A stretch of DNA of 64,000 bases from Pseudoduganella violacea (lineage in GTDB: Bacteria; Pseudomonadota; Gammaproteobacteria; Burkholderiales; Burkholderiaceae_D), in the NCBI RefSeq assembly GCF_014191875.1, contig NZ_JACHXD010000009.1:1-64000 (forward strand), given 5' to 3'. Below, piece after piece: positions 17,213 through 26,513 of the stretch. How positions within the stretch are numbered: position 1 is the stretch's first letter; every line of letters starts with the position of its first letter. A program made the translations under genes and the position numbers. Below the pieces are notes generated by a model. It did not search any database, was not told the DNA's origin, and worked only from the letters and a program-made list of their open reading frames with translations.

Positions 17213-17248
17213 TTGCAGGCCCGCAGGTTTTATGTGATACTTGCGGGC
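17213..17248 (+). promoter_or_regulatory. Promoter of the rplN (spc) operon
   Basis: TTGCAG (17213-17218), a 17-nt spacer and GATACT (17236-17241), with an extended TG at 17233-17234, are followed by a GC-rich discriminator. The repeats GCCCGCA (17219-17225) and TGCGGGC (17242-17248) flank the -10. The leader to rplN is about 170 nt and contains no gene. It makes the spc genes a separate transcription unit. Confidence 0.65.
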
Positions 17249-17417
17249 TTCGTTCATGTATCGCCGCTAAGTGTCTTTCCACAGACATGGATCGCGGTCA
17301 GTACTTGTCTGAAGGTCAAGCACCCAAACAGGCGCGTTACGCGTGTCTGGCGGGACCAAGACTGACCGAGGTTCACATTGTGTGGATTCTTCGGCTTAAG
17401 TTGGGAAAGAGAATACT

Positions 17418-17786
17418 ATGATTCAAACTGAAAGCCGGCTCGAAGTGGCCGACAACACCGGTGCGAAAGAAGTTATGTGCATCAAGGTGTTGGGCGGCTC
17501 CAAGCGCCGTTATGCTGGCATTGGCGACGTGATCAAAGTCACCGTTAAGGTGGCTCAGCCGCGTGGCCGTGTCAAAAAAGGTGAAATTTATAACGCCGTG
17601 GTTGTGCGTACCGCTAAAGGTGTGCGCCGCCAGGACGGTTCCCTGGTCAAGTTCGACGGCAACGCCGCCGTTCTGCTGAACGCCAAGCTGGAACCGATCG
17701 GTACCCGTATCTTTGGCCCAGTCACGCGCGAACTGCGTACTGAGAAGTTCATGAAGATCGTGTCCCTGGCACCGGAAGTCCTGTAA
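17418..17786 (+). CDS. rplN: 50S ribosomal protein L14
   Basis: The protein has 122 residues (123 in E. coli). It contributes to the L14-L19 intersubunit bridge and is the site bound by Rsf[28 protein letters not shown], the [20 protein letters not shown] stretch and [15 protein letters not shown] end identify it. It is the first gene of the spc-type operon after its own promoter. Confidence 0.98.
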   Translation: MIQTESRLEVADNTGAKEVMCIKVLGGSKRRYAGIGDVIKVTVKVAQPRGRVKKGEIYNAVVVRTAKGVRRQDGSLVKFDGNAAVLLNAKLEPIGTRIFGPVTRELRTEKFMKIVSLAPEVL

Positions 17787-17795
17787 GGAGTCGTA

Positions 17796-18110
17796 ATGGA
17801 TAAGATTCGCAAAAACGACGAAGTCATCGTCCTGACCGGCAAGGACAAGGGCAAACGCGGCGTGGTGCAACAGCGTATCGACGCTGAGCACGTCGTGGTG
17901 GAAGGCGTGAACCTGGCTAAAAAAGCCGTCAAGCCTAACCCGATGACTGGCGTTACTGGTGGCATCGTTGACAAGACCATGCCTATTCACGTGTCCAACG
18001 TTGCGCTGTTCAACGCTGCGACCGGTAAGGCAGATCGCGTGGGCTTTAAAGAAGTGGACGGCAAAAAAGTCCGCATCTTCAAGTCCTCCGGCGAAGTAGT
18101 GAAGGGGTAA
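17796..18110 (+). CDS. rplX: 50S ribosomal protein L24
   Basis: The protein has 104 residues, the usual length. It is an early assembly initiator. A KOW-type N-terminal fold is seen in [21 protein letters not shown], followed by [14 protein letters not shown]. It lies 9 nt after rplN. Confidence 0.97.
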   Translation: MDKIRKNDEVIVLTGKDKGKRGVVQQRIDAEHVVVEGVNLAKKAVKPNPMTGVTGGIVDKTMPIHVSNVALFNAATGKADRVGFKEVDGKKVRIFKSSGEVVKG

Positions 18111-18116
18111 TAAGAA

Positions 18117-18656
18117 ATGGCCCGTCTGCAACAATTTTATAAAGACAAGGTCGTTGCCGATCTGACCGAGAAATTCGGTTACAAATCGGTAATGGAAGTG
18201 CCGCGCCTGACCAAGATCACCCTGAACATGGGTCTCTCGGAAGCCGTAGCCGACAAGAAGATCATCGAGCACGCTGTTGGCGACCTGACCAAGATCGCCG
18301 GCCAGAAGCCAGTCGTGACCAAGGCCCGTAAGGCAATCGCCGGTTTCAAAATCCGCGAAGGCTACCCGATCGGTACCATGGTGACCCTGCGCGGCGCCCG
18401 CATGTATGAGTTCCTGGACCGTTTCATCACCGTGGCCCTGCCGCGCGTGCGTGACTTCCGTGGCGTGTCCGGCCGTTCCTTCGATGGCCGCGGCAACTAC
18501 AACATCGGTGTGAAAGAGCAGATCATCTTCCCGGAAATCGAGTACGACAAGATCGACGCGCTGCGTGGTATGAACATCTCGATCACCACCACCGCCAAGA
18601 CCGACGACGAAGCCAAAGCGCTCCTCGCCGCCTTTAAATTCCCGTTCAGGAACTAA
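18117..18656 (+). CDS. rplE: 50S ribosomal protein L5
   Basis: The protein has 179 residues, as in E. coli. L5 binds 5S rRNA and contacts the P-site tRNA. The [31 protein letters not shown] start and [28 protein letters not shown] region are signatures. In E. coli, S8 represses this operon by binding the rplE start; I did not test for such a fold. Confidence 0.98.
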   Translation: MARLQQFYKDKVVADLTEKFGYKSVMEVPRLTKITLNMGLSEAVADKKIIEHAVGDLTKIAGQKPVVTKARKAIAGFKIREGYPIGTMVTLRGARMYEFLDRFITVALPRVRDFRGVSGRSFDGRGNYNIGVKEQIIFPEIEYDKIDALRGMNISITTTAKTDDEAKALLAAFKFPFRN

Positions 18657-18663
18657 GTAGATC

Positions 18664-18969
18664 ATGGCAAAACTCGCACTGATTAACCGTGAGCAGAAAC
18701 GCGTGGCCCTGGCTGAGAAATTCGCCGCCAAGCGCGCTTCGCTGAAGGCCATCATTGATGACCAGTCCAAGTCGGAAGAAGAGCGTTACGAAGCGCGCCT
18801 GAAACTGCAGGCCCTGCCACGTAACTCGAACCCGACCCGTCAACGCAACCGTTGCGTCGTGACCGGTCGTCCACGCGGCACCTTCCGTAAATTCGGTCTG
18901 GGCCGTATCAAACTCCGTGAATTCGCCATGCGTGGTGAGATCCCGGGTATGACTAAAGCCAGCTGGTAA
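18664..18969 (+). CDS. rpsN: 30S ribosomal protein S14
   Basis: The protein has 101 residues, the long zinc-independent form: the [17 protein letters not shown] region lacks the CxxC pairs of the short zinc type. It lies in the 30S head near S3 and S10. [28 protein letters not shown] is the diagnostic end. It lies 7 nt after rplE. Confidence 0.97.
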   Translation: MAKLALINREQKRVALAEKFAAKRASLKAIIDDQSKSEEERYEARLKLQALPRNSNPTRQRNRCVVTGRPRGTFRKFGLGRIKLREFAMRGEIPGMTKASW

Positions 18970-18983
18970 TAGGAGAACAAGCA

Positions 18984-19379
18984 ATGAGTATGAGCGATCC
19001 TATCGCCGATATGCTGACCCGCATTCGCAACGCCCAAGGCGTGCAGAAGTCGACCGTGGCCATGCCATCGTCGAAAGTGAAAGTAGCGATTGCCAACGTC
19101 CTCAAGGACGAGGGTTACATTGAAGATTTCGCCGTGACCTCGAACGAAGGCAAGGCGGAACTGAAAATCGGTTTGAAATATTATGTAGGCCGTCCTGTTA
19201 TCGAGCGCCTCGAGCGCGTGTCCCGTCCGGGCCTGCGCGTGTACAAGGGCAAGGACGAAATCCCGACCGTCATGAACGGTCTGGGCGTTGCCATCGTGTC
19301 GACCCCGCAAGGCGTCATGACCGACCGCAAAGCGCGCGCTACCGGTGTCGGTGGCGAAGTTATCTGCTTCGTGGCTTAA
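18984..19379 (+). CDS. rpsH: 30S ribosomal protein S8
   Basis: The protein has 131 residues (130 in E. coli). It is a primary binder of 16S helix 21 and the spc-operon repressor in E. coli. [16 protein letters not shown] and the [19 protein letters not shown] C-terminal end with GEVICFVA are characteristic. GGAG precedes the ATG. Confidence 0.98.
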   Translation: MSMSDPIADMLTRIRNAQGVQKSTVAMPSSKVKVAIANVLKDEGYIEDFAVTSNEGKAELKIGLKYYVGRPVIERLERVSRPGLRVYKGKDEIPTVMNGLGVAIVSTPQGVMTDRKARATGVGGEVICFVA

Positions 19380-19391
19380 GGAGTTAGCACA

Positions 19392-19925
19392 ATGTCTCGT
19401 GTAGCTAAAATGCCGATCGCCGTGCCGGCTGGCGCCGAAGTCGCCATCTCCGCGCAAGCGATCACCGTAAAGGGCCCGTTGGGCACCCTGAGCCAGAGCC
19501 TGAACGGCCTGGTGAAAGTGGAAAACAACGCCGGTACCCTGACTTTCGACGTGGCCAATGACAGCCGCGAAGCGAACGCCATGTCCGGCACCCTGCGCGC
19601 CCTGGTAAACAATATGGTTACCGGCGTCACCAAGGGCTTCGAGAAGAAGCTGAGCCTGGTTGGCGTGGGTTACAAGGCGCAAGCCGCTGGCGACAAGCTG
19701 AACCTGTCGCTGGGCTTCTCCCACCCGGTCGTTCACGCGATGCCAACCGGCGTCAAAGTGGCAACCCCGACCCCGACCGAAATCGTGATCAGCGGCATCG
19801 ATCGCCAAAAGGTTGGCCAGGTGGCCGCCGAAGTTCGTGCTTACCGCTCCCCAGAGCCTTATAAAGGCAAGGGTGTCCGCTATGTGGACGAAGTGGTTAA
19901 GCTTAAAGAAACCAAGAAGAAGTAA
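19392..19925 (+). CDS. rplF: 50S ribosomal protein L6
   Basis: The protein has 177 residues, as in E. coli: two similar alpha/beta domains near the sarcin-ricin loop. [36 protein letters not shown] and the end [22 protein letters not shown] identify it. It lies 12 nt after rpsH. Confidence 0.98.
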   Translation: MSRVAKMPIAVPAGAEVAISAQAITVKGPLGTLSQSLNGLVKVENNAGTLTFDVANDSREANAMSGTLRALVNNMVTGVTKGFEKKLSLVGVGYKAQAAGDKLNLSLGFSHPVVHAMPTGVKVATPTPTEIVISGIDRQKVGQVAAEVRAYRSPEPYKGKGVRYVDEVVKLKETKKK

Positions 19926-19938
19926 TTAGGGGCTGACG

Positions 19939-20301
19939 ATGGACAAAAAAGAATCTCGTCTGCGCCGCGGACGTCAAACCCGCATCAAGATCGCGCAATT
20001 GAAAGTGAACCGCCTGTCGGTCCACCGCACCAATCTGCACATTTACGCGAACTTGACCAGCCCAGACGCCAAAGTACTGGTTTCGGCCTCCACCGCAGAA
20101 GCGGAAGTGCGCGCCGAACTGGCTGGCAAGTCGGGCAAGGGTGGCAACGCCGCCGCTGCCGCACTGGTCGGCAAGCGTGTCGCAGAAAAAGCACTGAAAG
20201 CGGGCATCACCGAAGTCGCCTTCGACCGCTCCGGTTTCCGTTACCACGGCCGTGTCAAGGCGCTGGCTGAAGCCGCGCGTGAAGCCGGTCTGAAGTTCTA
20301 A
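19939..20301 (+). CDS. rplR: 50S ribosomal protein L18
   Basis: The protein has 120 residues (117 in E. coli). It binds 5S rRNA together with L5. [32 protein letters not shown] and the terminal [36 protein letters not shown] are diagnostic. Confidence 0.98.
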   Translation: MDKKESRLRRGRQTRIKIAQLKVNRLSVHRTNLHIYANLTSPDAKVLVSASTAEAEVRAELAGKSGKGGNAAAAALVGKRVAEKALKAGITEVAFDRSGFRYHGRVKALAEAAREAGLKF

Positions 20302-20311
20302 GGATACGATC

Positions 20312-20830
20312 ATGGCAAAAATGCAAGCAAAAATGCAAAGCGACAAGCCGGATGACGGCATGCGCGAAAAAATGATCGCGATCAACCGCGTGACCAAAGT
20401 GGTCAAGGGTGGTCGTATCATGGGCTTCGCGGCGCTGACCGTGGTTGGTGACGGCGATGGCCGCATCGGCATGGGCAAGGGCAAGTCGAAAGAGGTACCG
20501 GTCGGTGTGCAAAAGGCAATGGAAGAAGCCCGCCGCAACCTGATCAAAGTACCGCTGAAAAACGGCACCCTGCAGCACACCGTGACCGGCCGTCATGGCG
20601 CCTCGCGCGTGATGATGAGCCCGGCCAAGCCAGGTACCGGCGTCATCGCCGGTGGCGCAATGCGCGCAATCTTCGACGTGATGGGCGTGACCGACGTGGT
20701 AGCCAAATCCACCGGTTCGAACAACCCGTACAACCTGGTGCGCGCCACCCTGGACGGCCTGTCGAAAATGAGCACTCCTGCCGAGATCGCTGCCAAACGC
20801 GGCAAATCGGTGGAAGACATCCTGGCTTAA
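20312..20830 (+). CDS. rpsE: 30S ribosomal protein S5
   Basis: The protein has 172 residues (167 in E. coli). It contributes to decoding fidelity and mRNA entry. The N-terminal dsRNA-binding-like fold ([43 protein letters not shown]) and the [34 protein letters not shown] region are clear. Confidence 0.98.
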   Translation: MAKMQAKMQSDKPDDGMREKMIAINRVTKVVKGGRIMGFAALTVVGDGDGRIGMGKGKSKEVPVGVQKAMEEARRNLIKVPLKNGTLQHTVTGRHGASRVMMSPAKPGTGVIAGGAMRAIFDVMGVTDVVAKSTGSNNPYNLVRATLDGLSKMSTPAEIAAKRGKSVEDILA

Positions 20831-20841
20831 GGGGAAACCGC

Positions 20842-21018
20842 ATGAGCACTATCAAAGTAAAACTGGTGAAGGGCCTGATCGGCACTCGTCAAGACCACCG
20901 TGCCACCGTGCGCGGCCTGGGCCTGCGTCGTGTCAACTCGGTTTCCGAGCTGCAGGACACTCCATCGGTACGCGGCATGATCACCAAGGTCGCCTACCTC
21001 GTTAAAGTCGTATCGTAA
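20842..21018 (+). CDS. rpmD: 50S ribosomal protein L30
   Basis: A short gene read directly: 58 codons from ATG (20842) to TAA (21016-21018), close to the 59 of E. coli L30. The product begins [14 protein letters not shown], then has [24 protein letters not shown] and ends YLVKVVS, all typical of L30. AAGGGGAAACCGC precedes the ATG. It lies 11 nt after rpsE and 27 nt before rplO, the standard order. Confidence 0.97.
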   Translation: MSTIKVKLVKGLIGTRQDHRATVRGLGLRRVNSVSELQDTPSVRGMITKVAYLVKVVS

Positions 21019-21045
21019 GCTGCGGCTTACGATCTGGAGAATCAA

Positions 21046-21477
21046 ATGGAATTGAATACCATTCAACCAGCAGCTGGCGCGAAACACGCTAAGCGTCGCG
21101 TTGGCCGCGGTATCGGCTCCGGCCTCGGTAAAACCGCTGGCCGTGGTCACAAAGGTCAGAAATCGCGTTCGGGCGGCTTCCACAAGGTCGGCTTCGAAGG
21201 CGGTCAGATGCCTCTGCAACGCCGTCTGCCAAAGCGCGGCTTCAAATCGCTGAATGCAACCTTCAAGGCGGAAGTGCGTCTGTCGGATCTGAACGCCCTG
21301 GCGGTCGGTGAAGTCGACATCCTGGTCCTGAAGCAAGCCGGCGTGCTGAACGTGCTGGCACGCGATGTGCGCGTGATCGCCTCCGGCGAAATCACCAAGG
21401 CTGTCACCCTGAAAGGTCTGAAAGTGACCGCAGGCGCGAAAGCCGCCATCGAAGCTGCCGGCGGTTCGGTAGCCTGA
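21046..21477 (+). CDS. rplO: 50S ribosomal protein L15
   Basis: The protein has 143 residues (144 in E. coli). It stabilises 23S domain II late in assembly. [44 protein letters not shown] is the Gly/Lys/Arg-rich N-terminus typical of L15, followed by [17 protein letters not shown]. It sits just before secY. Confidence 0.98.
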   Translation: MELNTIQPAAGAKHAKRRVGRGIGSGLGKTAGRGHKGQKSRSGGFHKVGFEGGQMPLQRRLPKRGFKSLNATFKAEVRLSDLNALAVGEVDILVLKQAGVLNVLARDVRVIASGEITKAVTLKGLKVTAGAKAAIEAAGGSVA

Positions 21478-21508
21478 GTGACCGCTAAAAGCTTAATCGG
21501 AGCGAAAA

Positions 21509-22843
21509 TTGGCGACTAATCCACAGCTTGCTAAAAGTGCCGCAGCCGGGTTCCCTTGGGGCCGGCTCTGGTTTTTGCTGGGCGCTCTGGTGGTGTATCG
21601 GATCGGGGCTCACGTCCCGGTTCCGGGAATCGATCCGGTACAGTTAGCCGCACTGTTCAAGTCGCAGGAAGGCGGCATCCTGGGCATGTTCAACATGTTC
21701 TCGGGTGGCGCCCTGTCGCGCTTTACGGTGTTTGCGCTGGGTATCATGCCGTACATCTCGGCCTCGATCATCATGCAGTTGCTGTCGATCGTGTCGCCGC
21801 AGATGGAAGCGCTGAAAAAAGAAGGGGAAGCGGGTCGTCGCAAGATCACCCAGTACACCCGTTACGCCACGGTCGGTCTGGCTTTGTTCCAGGCCTTCGG
21901 CATCGCGGTCGCGCTGGAAGCCCAGCCGAACCTGGTGCTCGACCCTGGCATGGGCTTCCGCTTCGTGACCGTGGTGACGCTGTTGACCGGCACCATGTTC
22001 CTGATGTGGCTGGGGGAGCAGATTACCGAGCGTGGTCTCGGCAACGGCATCTCCATCATCATCTTCGCCGGTATCGCCGCCGGTCTGCCGGGTGCCTTGG
22101 GTGGCTTGTTCTCCCAAGTGTCGACCGGTTCGATCAGCGCCTTCTCGGTGATCGTCATCGTCGCCCTGGTTGCCCTGGTAACCTACGGCGTGGTGTTCGT
22201 GGAACGCGGTCAGCGCAAGATTCTGGTCAACTATGCCAAACGTCAGGTCGGTAACAAGATCTACGGTGGGCAGACCAGCCACCTGCCGCTTAAGCTCAAT
22301 ATGGCAGGCGTGATTCCGCCAATCTTCGCTTCGTCGATTATCTTGTTCCCGGCAACCATCGTGGACTGGTTTTCGAAGGGTGCCGACACCGCCAATCCGG
22401 TGGTGCGGTTCCTGAAAGATCTGGCTGCATCGCTGGCCCCCGGCGAGCCGATTCATGCATTGCTGTACGCCGTGGCCATTGTGTTCTTCTGCTTCTTCTA
22501 CACCGCTTTGGTGTTTAACAGCAAGGAGACCGCGGAGAACTTGAAGAAGAGTGGTGCGTTCGTGCCGGGCATCCGTCCCGGCGAGCAGACCGCCCGCTAC
22601 ATCGACAAGATTCTGACCCGTTTGACCCTGGCCGGCGCCGTCTACATCACCCTGGTGTGCTTGTTGCCGGAATTCATGGTCGCCCAGTGGAAGGTACCGT
22701 TCTATTTCGGTGGTACTTCTCTGTTGATTATTGTCGTGGTGACCATGGACTTCATGGCCCAGGTACAAAACTATGTGATGTCGCAGCAATACGATTCGCT
22801 GCTGCGCAAAGCTAACTTCAAGGGCGGAATTCCGACGCGATAA
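21509..22843 (+). CDS. secY: Protein translocase subunit SecY
   Basis: The channel-forming subunit of the SecYEG translocon (444 residues; 443 in E. coli), with ten predicted membrane helices. [71 protein letters not shown] and [20 protein letters not shown] are all family signatures. The start is TTG at 21509, supported by GGAG (21499-21502) at 6 nt and by the conserved [11 protein letters not shown]-terminus; no ATG fits. The stop abuts the infA ATG with no gap. Confidence 0.98.
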   Translation: MATNPQLAKSAAAGFPWGRLWFLLGALVVYRIGAHVPVPGIDPVQLAALFKSQEGGILGMFNMFSGGALSRFTVFALGIMPYISASIIMQLLSIVSPQMEALKKEGEAGRRKITQYTRYATVGLALFQAFGIAVALEAQPNLVLDPGMGFRFVTVVTLLTGTMFLMWLGEQITERGLGNGISIIIFAGIAAGLPGALGGLFSQVSTGSISAFSVIVIVALVALVTYGVVFVERGQRKILVNYAKRQVGNKIYGGQTSHLPLKLNMAGVIPPIFASSIILFPATIVDWFSKGADTANPVVRFLKDLAASLAPGEPIHALLYAVAIVFFCFFYTALVFNSKETAENLKKSGAFVPGIRPGEQTARYIDKILTRLTLAGAVYITLVCLLPEFMVAQWKVPFYFGGTSLLIIVVVTMDFMAQVQNYVMSQQYDSLLRKANFKGGIPTR

Positions 22844-23062
22844 ATGGCAAAAGACGACGTCATACAGATGCAAGGCGAGATCCTCGAGAATCTGCCTAAT
22901 GCAACATTTCGAGTGAAGCTGGAAAACGGCCACGTGGTGTTAGGCCACATTTCGGGTAAAATGCGCATGAATTACATCCGCATTCTCCCTGGCGACAAGG
23001 TCACGGTGGAGTTGACGCCGTACGACCTGAGCCGGGCCCGTATTGTGTTCCGGACCAAGTAA
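22844..23062 (+). CDS. infA: Translation initiation factor IF-1
   Basis: The 72-residue OB-fold protein that blocks the A site during initiation. [53 protein letters not shown] is nearly invariant in the family. It begins on the base after the secY stop, so translational coupling is likely. Confidence 0.98.
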   Translation: MAKDDVIQMQGEILENLPNATFRVKLENGHVVLGHISGKMRMNYIRILPGDKVTVELTPYDLSRARIVFRTK

Positions 23063-23094
23063 ATTTAAGTAATCGAACCAAAGAGAGTGCAAAA

Positions 23095-23208
23095 ATGAAA
23101 GTTAACGCTTCAGTCAAGCGGATCTGCCGCAACTGCAAGATCATCAAGCGCAAAGGTGTTGTTCGCGTAATCTGCGTCGAACCACGCCATAAGCAGCGTC
23201 AAGGTTAA
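23095..23208 (+). CDS. rpmJ: 50S ribosomal protein L36
   Basis: A 37-residue protein read directly. It begins [21 protein letters not shown] and continues [17 protein letters not shown]11, C14, C27 and H32 form the zinc-ribbon ligand set, so this is the zinc-binding form. It lies 32 nt after infA and 19 nt before rpsM, the usual betaproteobacterial place. AGAGAG precedes the ATG. Confidence 0.97.
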   Translation: MKVNASVKRICRNCKIIKRKGVVRVICVEPRHKQRQG

Positions 23209-23227
23209 TCAGTTCGAGGAATAACGA

Positions 23228-23593
23228 ATGGCACGTATTGCAGGGGTTAACATCCCAAATCATCAGCACACCGTTATCGGCCTGACCGCCATCTACGGTG
23301 TTGGCCGCCCGCGCGCGCAGTTCATCTGCGCCCAAACGGGTGTACCGACCAATAAAAAGGTCAAGGACCTGGACGACAGCGAACTGGAAAAGCTGCGTGA
23401 TGAAGTCGCGAAGTTCGTAGTAGAGGGCGATCTGCGCCGCGAACTGTCGATGAACATCAAGCGTCTGATGGACCTGGGCTGCTACCGCGGCATGCGTCAC
23501 CGTAAGGGCCTGCCGGTCCGCGGTCAGCGCACCCGCACCAATGCACGTACCCGTAAAGGTCCGCGCAAAGCCGCTCAATCGCTGAAGAAATAA
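23228..23593 (+). CDS. rpsM: 30S ribosomal protein S13
   Basis: The protein has 121 residues (118 in E. coli). It is a head protein contacting P-site tRNA and forming bridge B1. [26 protein letters not shown] and the basic tail [31 protein letters not shown] are diagnostic. It begins the alpha-operon block. Confidence 0.98.
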   Translation: MARIAGVNIPNHQHTVIGLTAIYGVGRPRAQFICAQTGVPTNKKVKDLDDSELEKLRDEVAKFVVEGDLRRELSMNIKRLMDLGCYRGMRHRKGLPVRGQRTRTNARTRKGPRKAAQSLKK

Positions 23594-23607
23594 TCTAGGA
23601 AACTACT

Positions 23608-24012
23608 ATGGCTAAGCAACAAAGCAGCGCAGCAGCAGCGCGCGTTCGCAAGAAGGTCAAAAAGAACGTCGCTGAAGGTATCGCTCACGTTCACGCTTCG
23701 TTCAACAACACCATCATCACCATCACCGACCGTCAGGGCAACGCTCTGTCGTGGGCGACCTCCGGTGGCGCTGGCTTCAAGGGTTCGCGTAAATCGACCC
23801 CGTTCGCAGCGCAGGTTGCTGCTGAAGCCGCTGGTAAAGTGGCGGTGGAATGCGGCGTGAAGAACCTGGAAGTGCGTATCAAGGGCCCAGGTCCTGGTCG
23901 TGAATCCGCGGTTCGCGCACTGAACAACCTGGGCATCAAGATCACCGAGATCCAGGACGTGACCCCAGTGCCGCACAACGGCTGCCGTCCTCCTAAGCGT
24001 CGTCGTATCTAA
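23608..24012 (+). CDS. rpsK: 30S ribosomal protein S11
   Basis: The protein has 134 residues (129 in E. coli). It is a platform protein near the mRNA exit. [46 protein letters not shown] and the end [18 protein letters not shown] are signatures. A 223-nt gap with a promoter and leader hairpins separates it from rpsD. Confidence 0.98.
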   Translation: MAKQQSSAAAARVRKKVKKNVAEGIAHVHASFNNTIITITDRQGNALSWATSGGAGFKGSRKSTPFAAQVAAEAAGKVAVECGVKNLEVRIKGPGPGRESAVRALNNLGIKITEIQDVTPVPHNGCRPPKRRRI

Positions 24013-24075
24013 GTCCAGTATGGCTATGGCCGGCATGCAGCGCGCCGGCCACCTGCCTGCTGGATAGAAAATCGC

Positions 24076-24104
24076 TGGAACAGTGGACCGGAAACGGTTA
24101 TACT
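24076..24104 (+). promoter_or_regulatory. Promoter upstream of rpsD
   Basis: TGGAAC (24076-24081), a 17-nt spacer and TATACT (24099-24104) are followed by the GC-rich GTCCGGC discriminator. It lies in the 223-nt rpsK-rpsD gap and should give rpsD its own start, about 125 nt before the GTG codon. Confidence 0.65.
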
Positions 24105-24156
24105 GTCCGGCTATTTTCGCCTGTCGAACCGGTTTCGGCGGGCGTGTTGAGCCACC

Positions 24157-24203
24157 GTCTGGCCAATCGGGCCAGACTAGCGCCTAACCGCATACCGATG
24201 CGG
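24157..24203 (+). promoter_or_regulatory. Two-hairpin leader of rpsD
   Basis: The stem GTCTGGCC (24157-24164) with GGCCAGAC (24170-24177) is followed by the stem CCGCAT (24188-24193) with ATGCGG (24198-24203). Both lie in the 5' leader between the rpsD promoter and its ribosome-binding site. It could be an S4 autoregulatory leader; that is inference from position. Confidence 0.4.
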
Positions 24204-24235
24204 CTGGGGCGTCATCATTATTTAAGGAAAACACC

Positions 24236-24859
24236 GTGGCACGTTATATCGGACCAAAAGCAAAACTGTCCCGCCGTGAAGGCACTGATCTGTTCCTGAA
24301 GAGCGCCCGTCGCTCGCTGGACTCCAAATGCAAACTGGACATCAAGCCAGGCCAGCACGGCGTGAAATCCGGCGCCCGTACCTCGGACTACGGCAACCAG
24401 CTGCGCGAAAAGCAAAAAGTGAAGCGTATGTACGGCATCCTGGAACGTCAGTTCCGCCGCTACTTCGCTGAAGCCGACCGCCGCAAAGGCAACACCGGTG
24501 AAACCCTGCTGTCCCTGCTGGAAACCCGCCTGGACAACGTGGCCTACCGCATGGGCTTCGGCTCGACCCGCGCTGAAGCGCGTCAGCTGGTATCGCACAA
24601 AGCCTTCACCGTGAACGGCAATGTGGTGAACATCGCTTCCTACGTCGTGAAAACCGGCGACGTGATCGCCGTGCGCGAAAAAGCCAAGAAACAGACCCGT
24701 ATCGTCGAGGCCCTGTCCCTGGCCGAGCAAGTCGGCATGCCATCGTGGGTGTCCGTGGATGCCAAGAAAATGGAAGGTACCTTCAAGTCCCTGCCAGAGC
24801 GTAACGAAATCGCCAACGACGTCAACGAATCGCTGATCGTCGAACTGTACTCGCGTTAA
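24236..24859 (+). CDS. rpsD: 30S ribosomal protein S4
   Basis: The protein has 207 residues (206 in E. coli), a primary 16S binder and assembly initiator; in E. coli it represses the alpha operon and acts in antitermination. The start is GTG at 24236 after [31 protein letters not shown], the S4 RNA-binding domain ([34 protein letters not shown]) and the [14 protein letters not shown] stretch are clear. It carries its own promoter and is followed by a terminator before rpoA. Confidence 0.98.
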   Translation: MARYIGPKAKLSRREGTDLFLKSARRSLDSKCKLDIKPGQHGVKSGARTSDYGNQLREKQKVKRMYGILERQFRRYFAEADRRKGNTGETLLSLLETRLDNVAYRMGFGSTRAEARQLVSHKAFTVNGNVVNIASYVVKTGDVIAVREKAKKQTRIVEALSLAEQVGMPSWVSVDAKKMEGTFKSLPERNEIANDVNESLIVELYSR

Positions 24860-24884
24860 TCGCAGTAAGTAAGCCGCAAGACCC

Positions 24885-24909
24885 GCCCACTCCACGGAGT
24901 GGGCTTTTT
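24885..24909 (+). terminator. Terminator between rpsD and rpoA
   Basis: An 8-bp stem (GCCCACTC, 24885-24892; GAGTGGGC, 24897-24904) with a CACG loop is followed by five T. It is internal to what is usually one operon, so it may act as an attenuator that lowers rpoA output relative to rpsD. Confidence 0.75.
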
Positions 24910-24968
24910 CACTAATGCCATCAGCCTTATCGGTGTAACGAGCCGAGGGTAATGAAAAGGACATTTCA

Positions 24969-25946
24969 ATGCAAAACAGTTTGTTGAAACCACGTATTAT
25001 CGACGTCGAAGCCCTGGGCGCCGGCCACGCAAAAGTCGTGATGGAGCCGTTCGAGCGCGGCTACGGCCACACCCTCGGCAACGCCCTGCGCCGCGTTCTG
25101 CTGTCCTCGATGATCGGCTACGCGCCGACCGAAGTGACCATCGCCGGCGTCGTGCACGAGTACTCCTCGCTGGACGGCGTGCAAGAAGACGTGGTCGACC
25201 TGTTGCTGAACCTGAAGGGCGTGGTGTTCAAGGTGCATAACCGCGACTCCGTCACCCTGACCCTGAAGAAAGAAGGCGAAGGCGCCGTGCTGGCTTCGGA
25301 CATCGATCTGCCGCACGATGTGGAACTGATCAATCCGGACCACGTGATCGCCCACCTGACCGCCGGCGGCAAACTGGACATGCAGATCAAGGTCGAAAAA
25401 GGCCGTGGCTATGTGCCGGGCAATGTGCGCCGCCTGTCGGAAGACACCAACAAGACCATCGGCCGCATCATCCTGGACGCGTCCTTCTCGCCAGTGCGCC
25501 GCGTGTCCTACGCCGTGGAATCGGCGCGTGTGGAACAGCGTACCGACCTGGACAAGCTGATCATCAATATTGAAACCAATGGCGTGATCACCCCGGAAGA
25601 AGCGATCCGTCAATCGGCCCGCGTGCTGGTCGACCAGCTGAACGTGTTCGCCGCCCTGGAAGGCACCGAAGCCGCCGCTGAAGCGCCATCGCGCGCGCCG
25701 CTGGTCGATCCGATCCTGCTGCGTCCAGTGGACGACCTGGAACTGACCGTGCGTTCGGCCAACTGCCTGAAAGCCGAAAACATTTACTACATCGGCGACC
25801 TGATCCAGCGCACCGAAAACGAGCTGCTGAAGACCCCGAACCTGGGCCGCAAGTCGCTCAACGAAATCAAGGAAGTGCTGGCGTCGCGCGGCCTGACCTT
25901 GGGCATGAAACTCGAGAACTGGCCACCTGCCGGTCTGGAGAAGTAA
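24969..25946 (+). CDS. rpoA: RNA polymerase alpha subunit
   Basis: The protein has 325 residues (329 in E. coli). The N-terminal domain (about 1-230; [23 protein letters not shown]) drives dimerisation and beta/beta' assembly. A short linker follows, then the C-terminal domain (about 245-320; [54 protein letters not shown]) that binds UP elements and activators. It is preceded by an AAAAGGA ribosome-binding site. Confidence 0.98.
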   Translation: MQNSLLKPRIIDVEALGAGHAKVVMEPFERGYGHTLGNALRRVLLSSMIGYAPTEVTIAGVVHEYSSLDGVQEDVVDLLLNLKGVVFKVHNRDSVTLTLKKEGEGAVLASDIDLPHDVELINPDHVIAHLTAGGKLDMQIKVEKGRGYVPGNVRRLSEDTNKTIGRIILDASFSPVRRVSYAVESARVEQRTDLDKLIINIETNGVITPEEAIRQSARVLVDQLNVFAALEGTEAAAEAPSRAPLVDPILLRPVDDLELTVRSANCLKAENIYYIGDLIQRTENELLKTPNLGRKSLNEIKEVLASRGLTLGMKLENWPPAGLEK

Positions 25947-25958
25947 GTTTGCAGCACC

Positions 25959-25984
25959 CCGTCCGGCAGATGACTGCCGGGCGG
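25959..25984 (+). terminator. Hairpin between rpoA and rplQ
   Basis: CCGTCCGGCAG (25959-25969) pairs with CTGCCGGGCGG (25974-25984) with one G-T wobble and an ATGA loop. Only TTT follows, so it is probably a processing or partial attenuation structure rather than a full terminator. Confidence 0.45.
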
Positions 25985-26068
25985 TTTAACCTCAGAAACC
26001 GGTCCGCGCCCGGCGCAAGCCATGGCGATCGAAGAACTCGGAATTAAACACAACCGAAAGGAAATACC

Positions 26069-26464
26069 ATGCGTCACCGTCACGGCCTTCGTAAACTGAA
26101 CCGTACCTCGTCCCACCGTCTGGCAATGCTGCGCAACATGACTGTTTCGCTGCTGCGTCACGAAGCGATCAAAACCACCCTGCCAAAGGCCAAGGAACTG
26201 CGCCGCGTTATCGAGCCGATCCTGACCCTGGGCAAGACCGACACCCTGGCTAACAAGCGTCTGGCCTTCAACCGCCTGCGCGATCGTGAAATGGTTCTGA
26301 AGCTGTTCGCAGAACTGGGCCCACGCTACGCAAACCGCAACGGCGGCTACCTGCGTATCCTGAAAATGGGTTTCCGCGTTGGCGACAACGCTCCAATGGC
26401 TTACATCGAGCTGCTGGACCGTCCAGAAGTCACCGCAGTGGAAGACGCTCCTACCGCCGAGTAA
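26069..26464 (+). CDS. rplQ: 50S ribosomal protein L17
   Basis: The protein has 131 residues (127 in E. coli), located beside the tunnel exit. [57 protein letters not shown] and [24 protein letters not shown] are diagnostic. It is the last gene of the ribosomal cluster, closed by a strong terminator. Confidence 0.98.
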   Translation: MRHRHGLRKLNRTSSHRLAMLRNMTVSLLRHEAIKTTLPKAKELRRVIEPILTLGKTDTLANKRLAFNRLRDREMVLKLFAELGPRYANRNGGYLRILKMGFRVGDNAPMAYIELLDRPEVTAVEDAPTAE

Positions 26465-26484
26465 TACCGGTTGTAGCTGTGGAG

Positions 26485-26510
26485 AAAGCCCGCCTTGGCG
26501 GGCTTTTTTT
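26485..26510 (+). terminator. Rho-independent terminator after rplQ
   Basis: AAAGCCCGCC (26485-26494), TT, GGCGGGCTTT (26497-26506) form a strong stem ending in seven T. It closes the ribosomal cluster just before the convergent M28 peptidase gene. Confidence 0.92.
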
Positions 26511-26513
26511 CGT

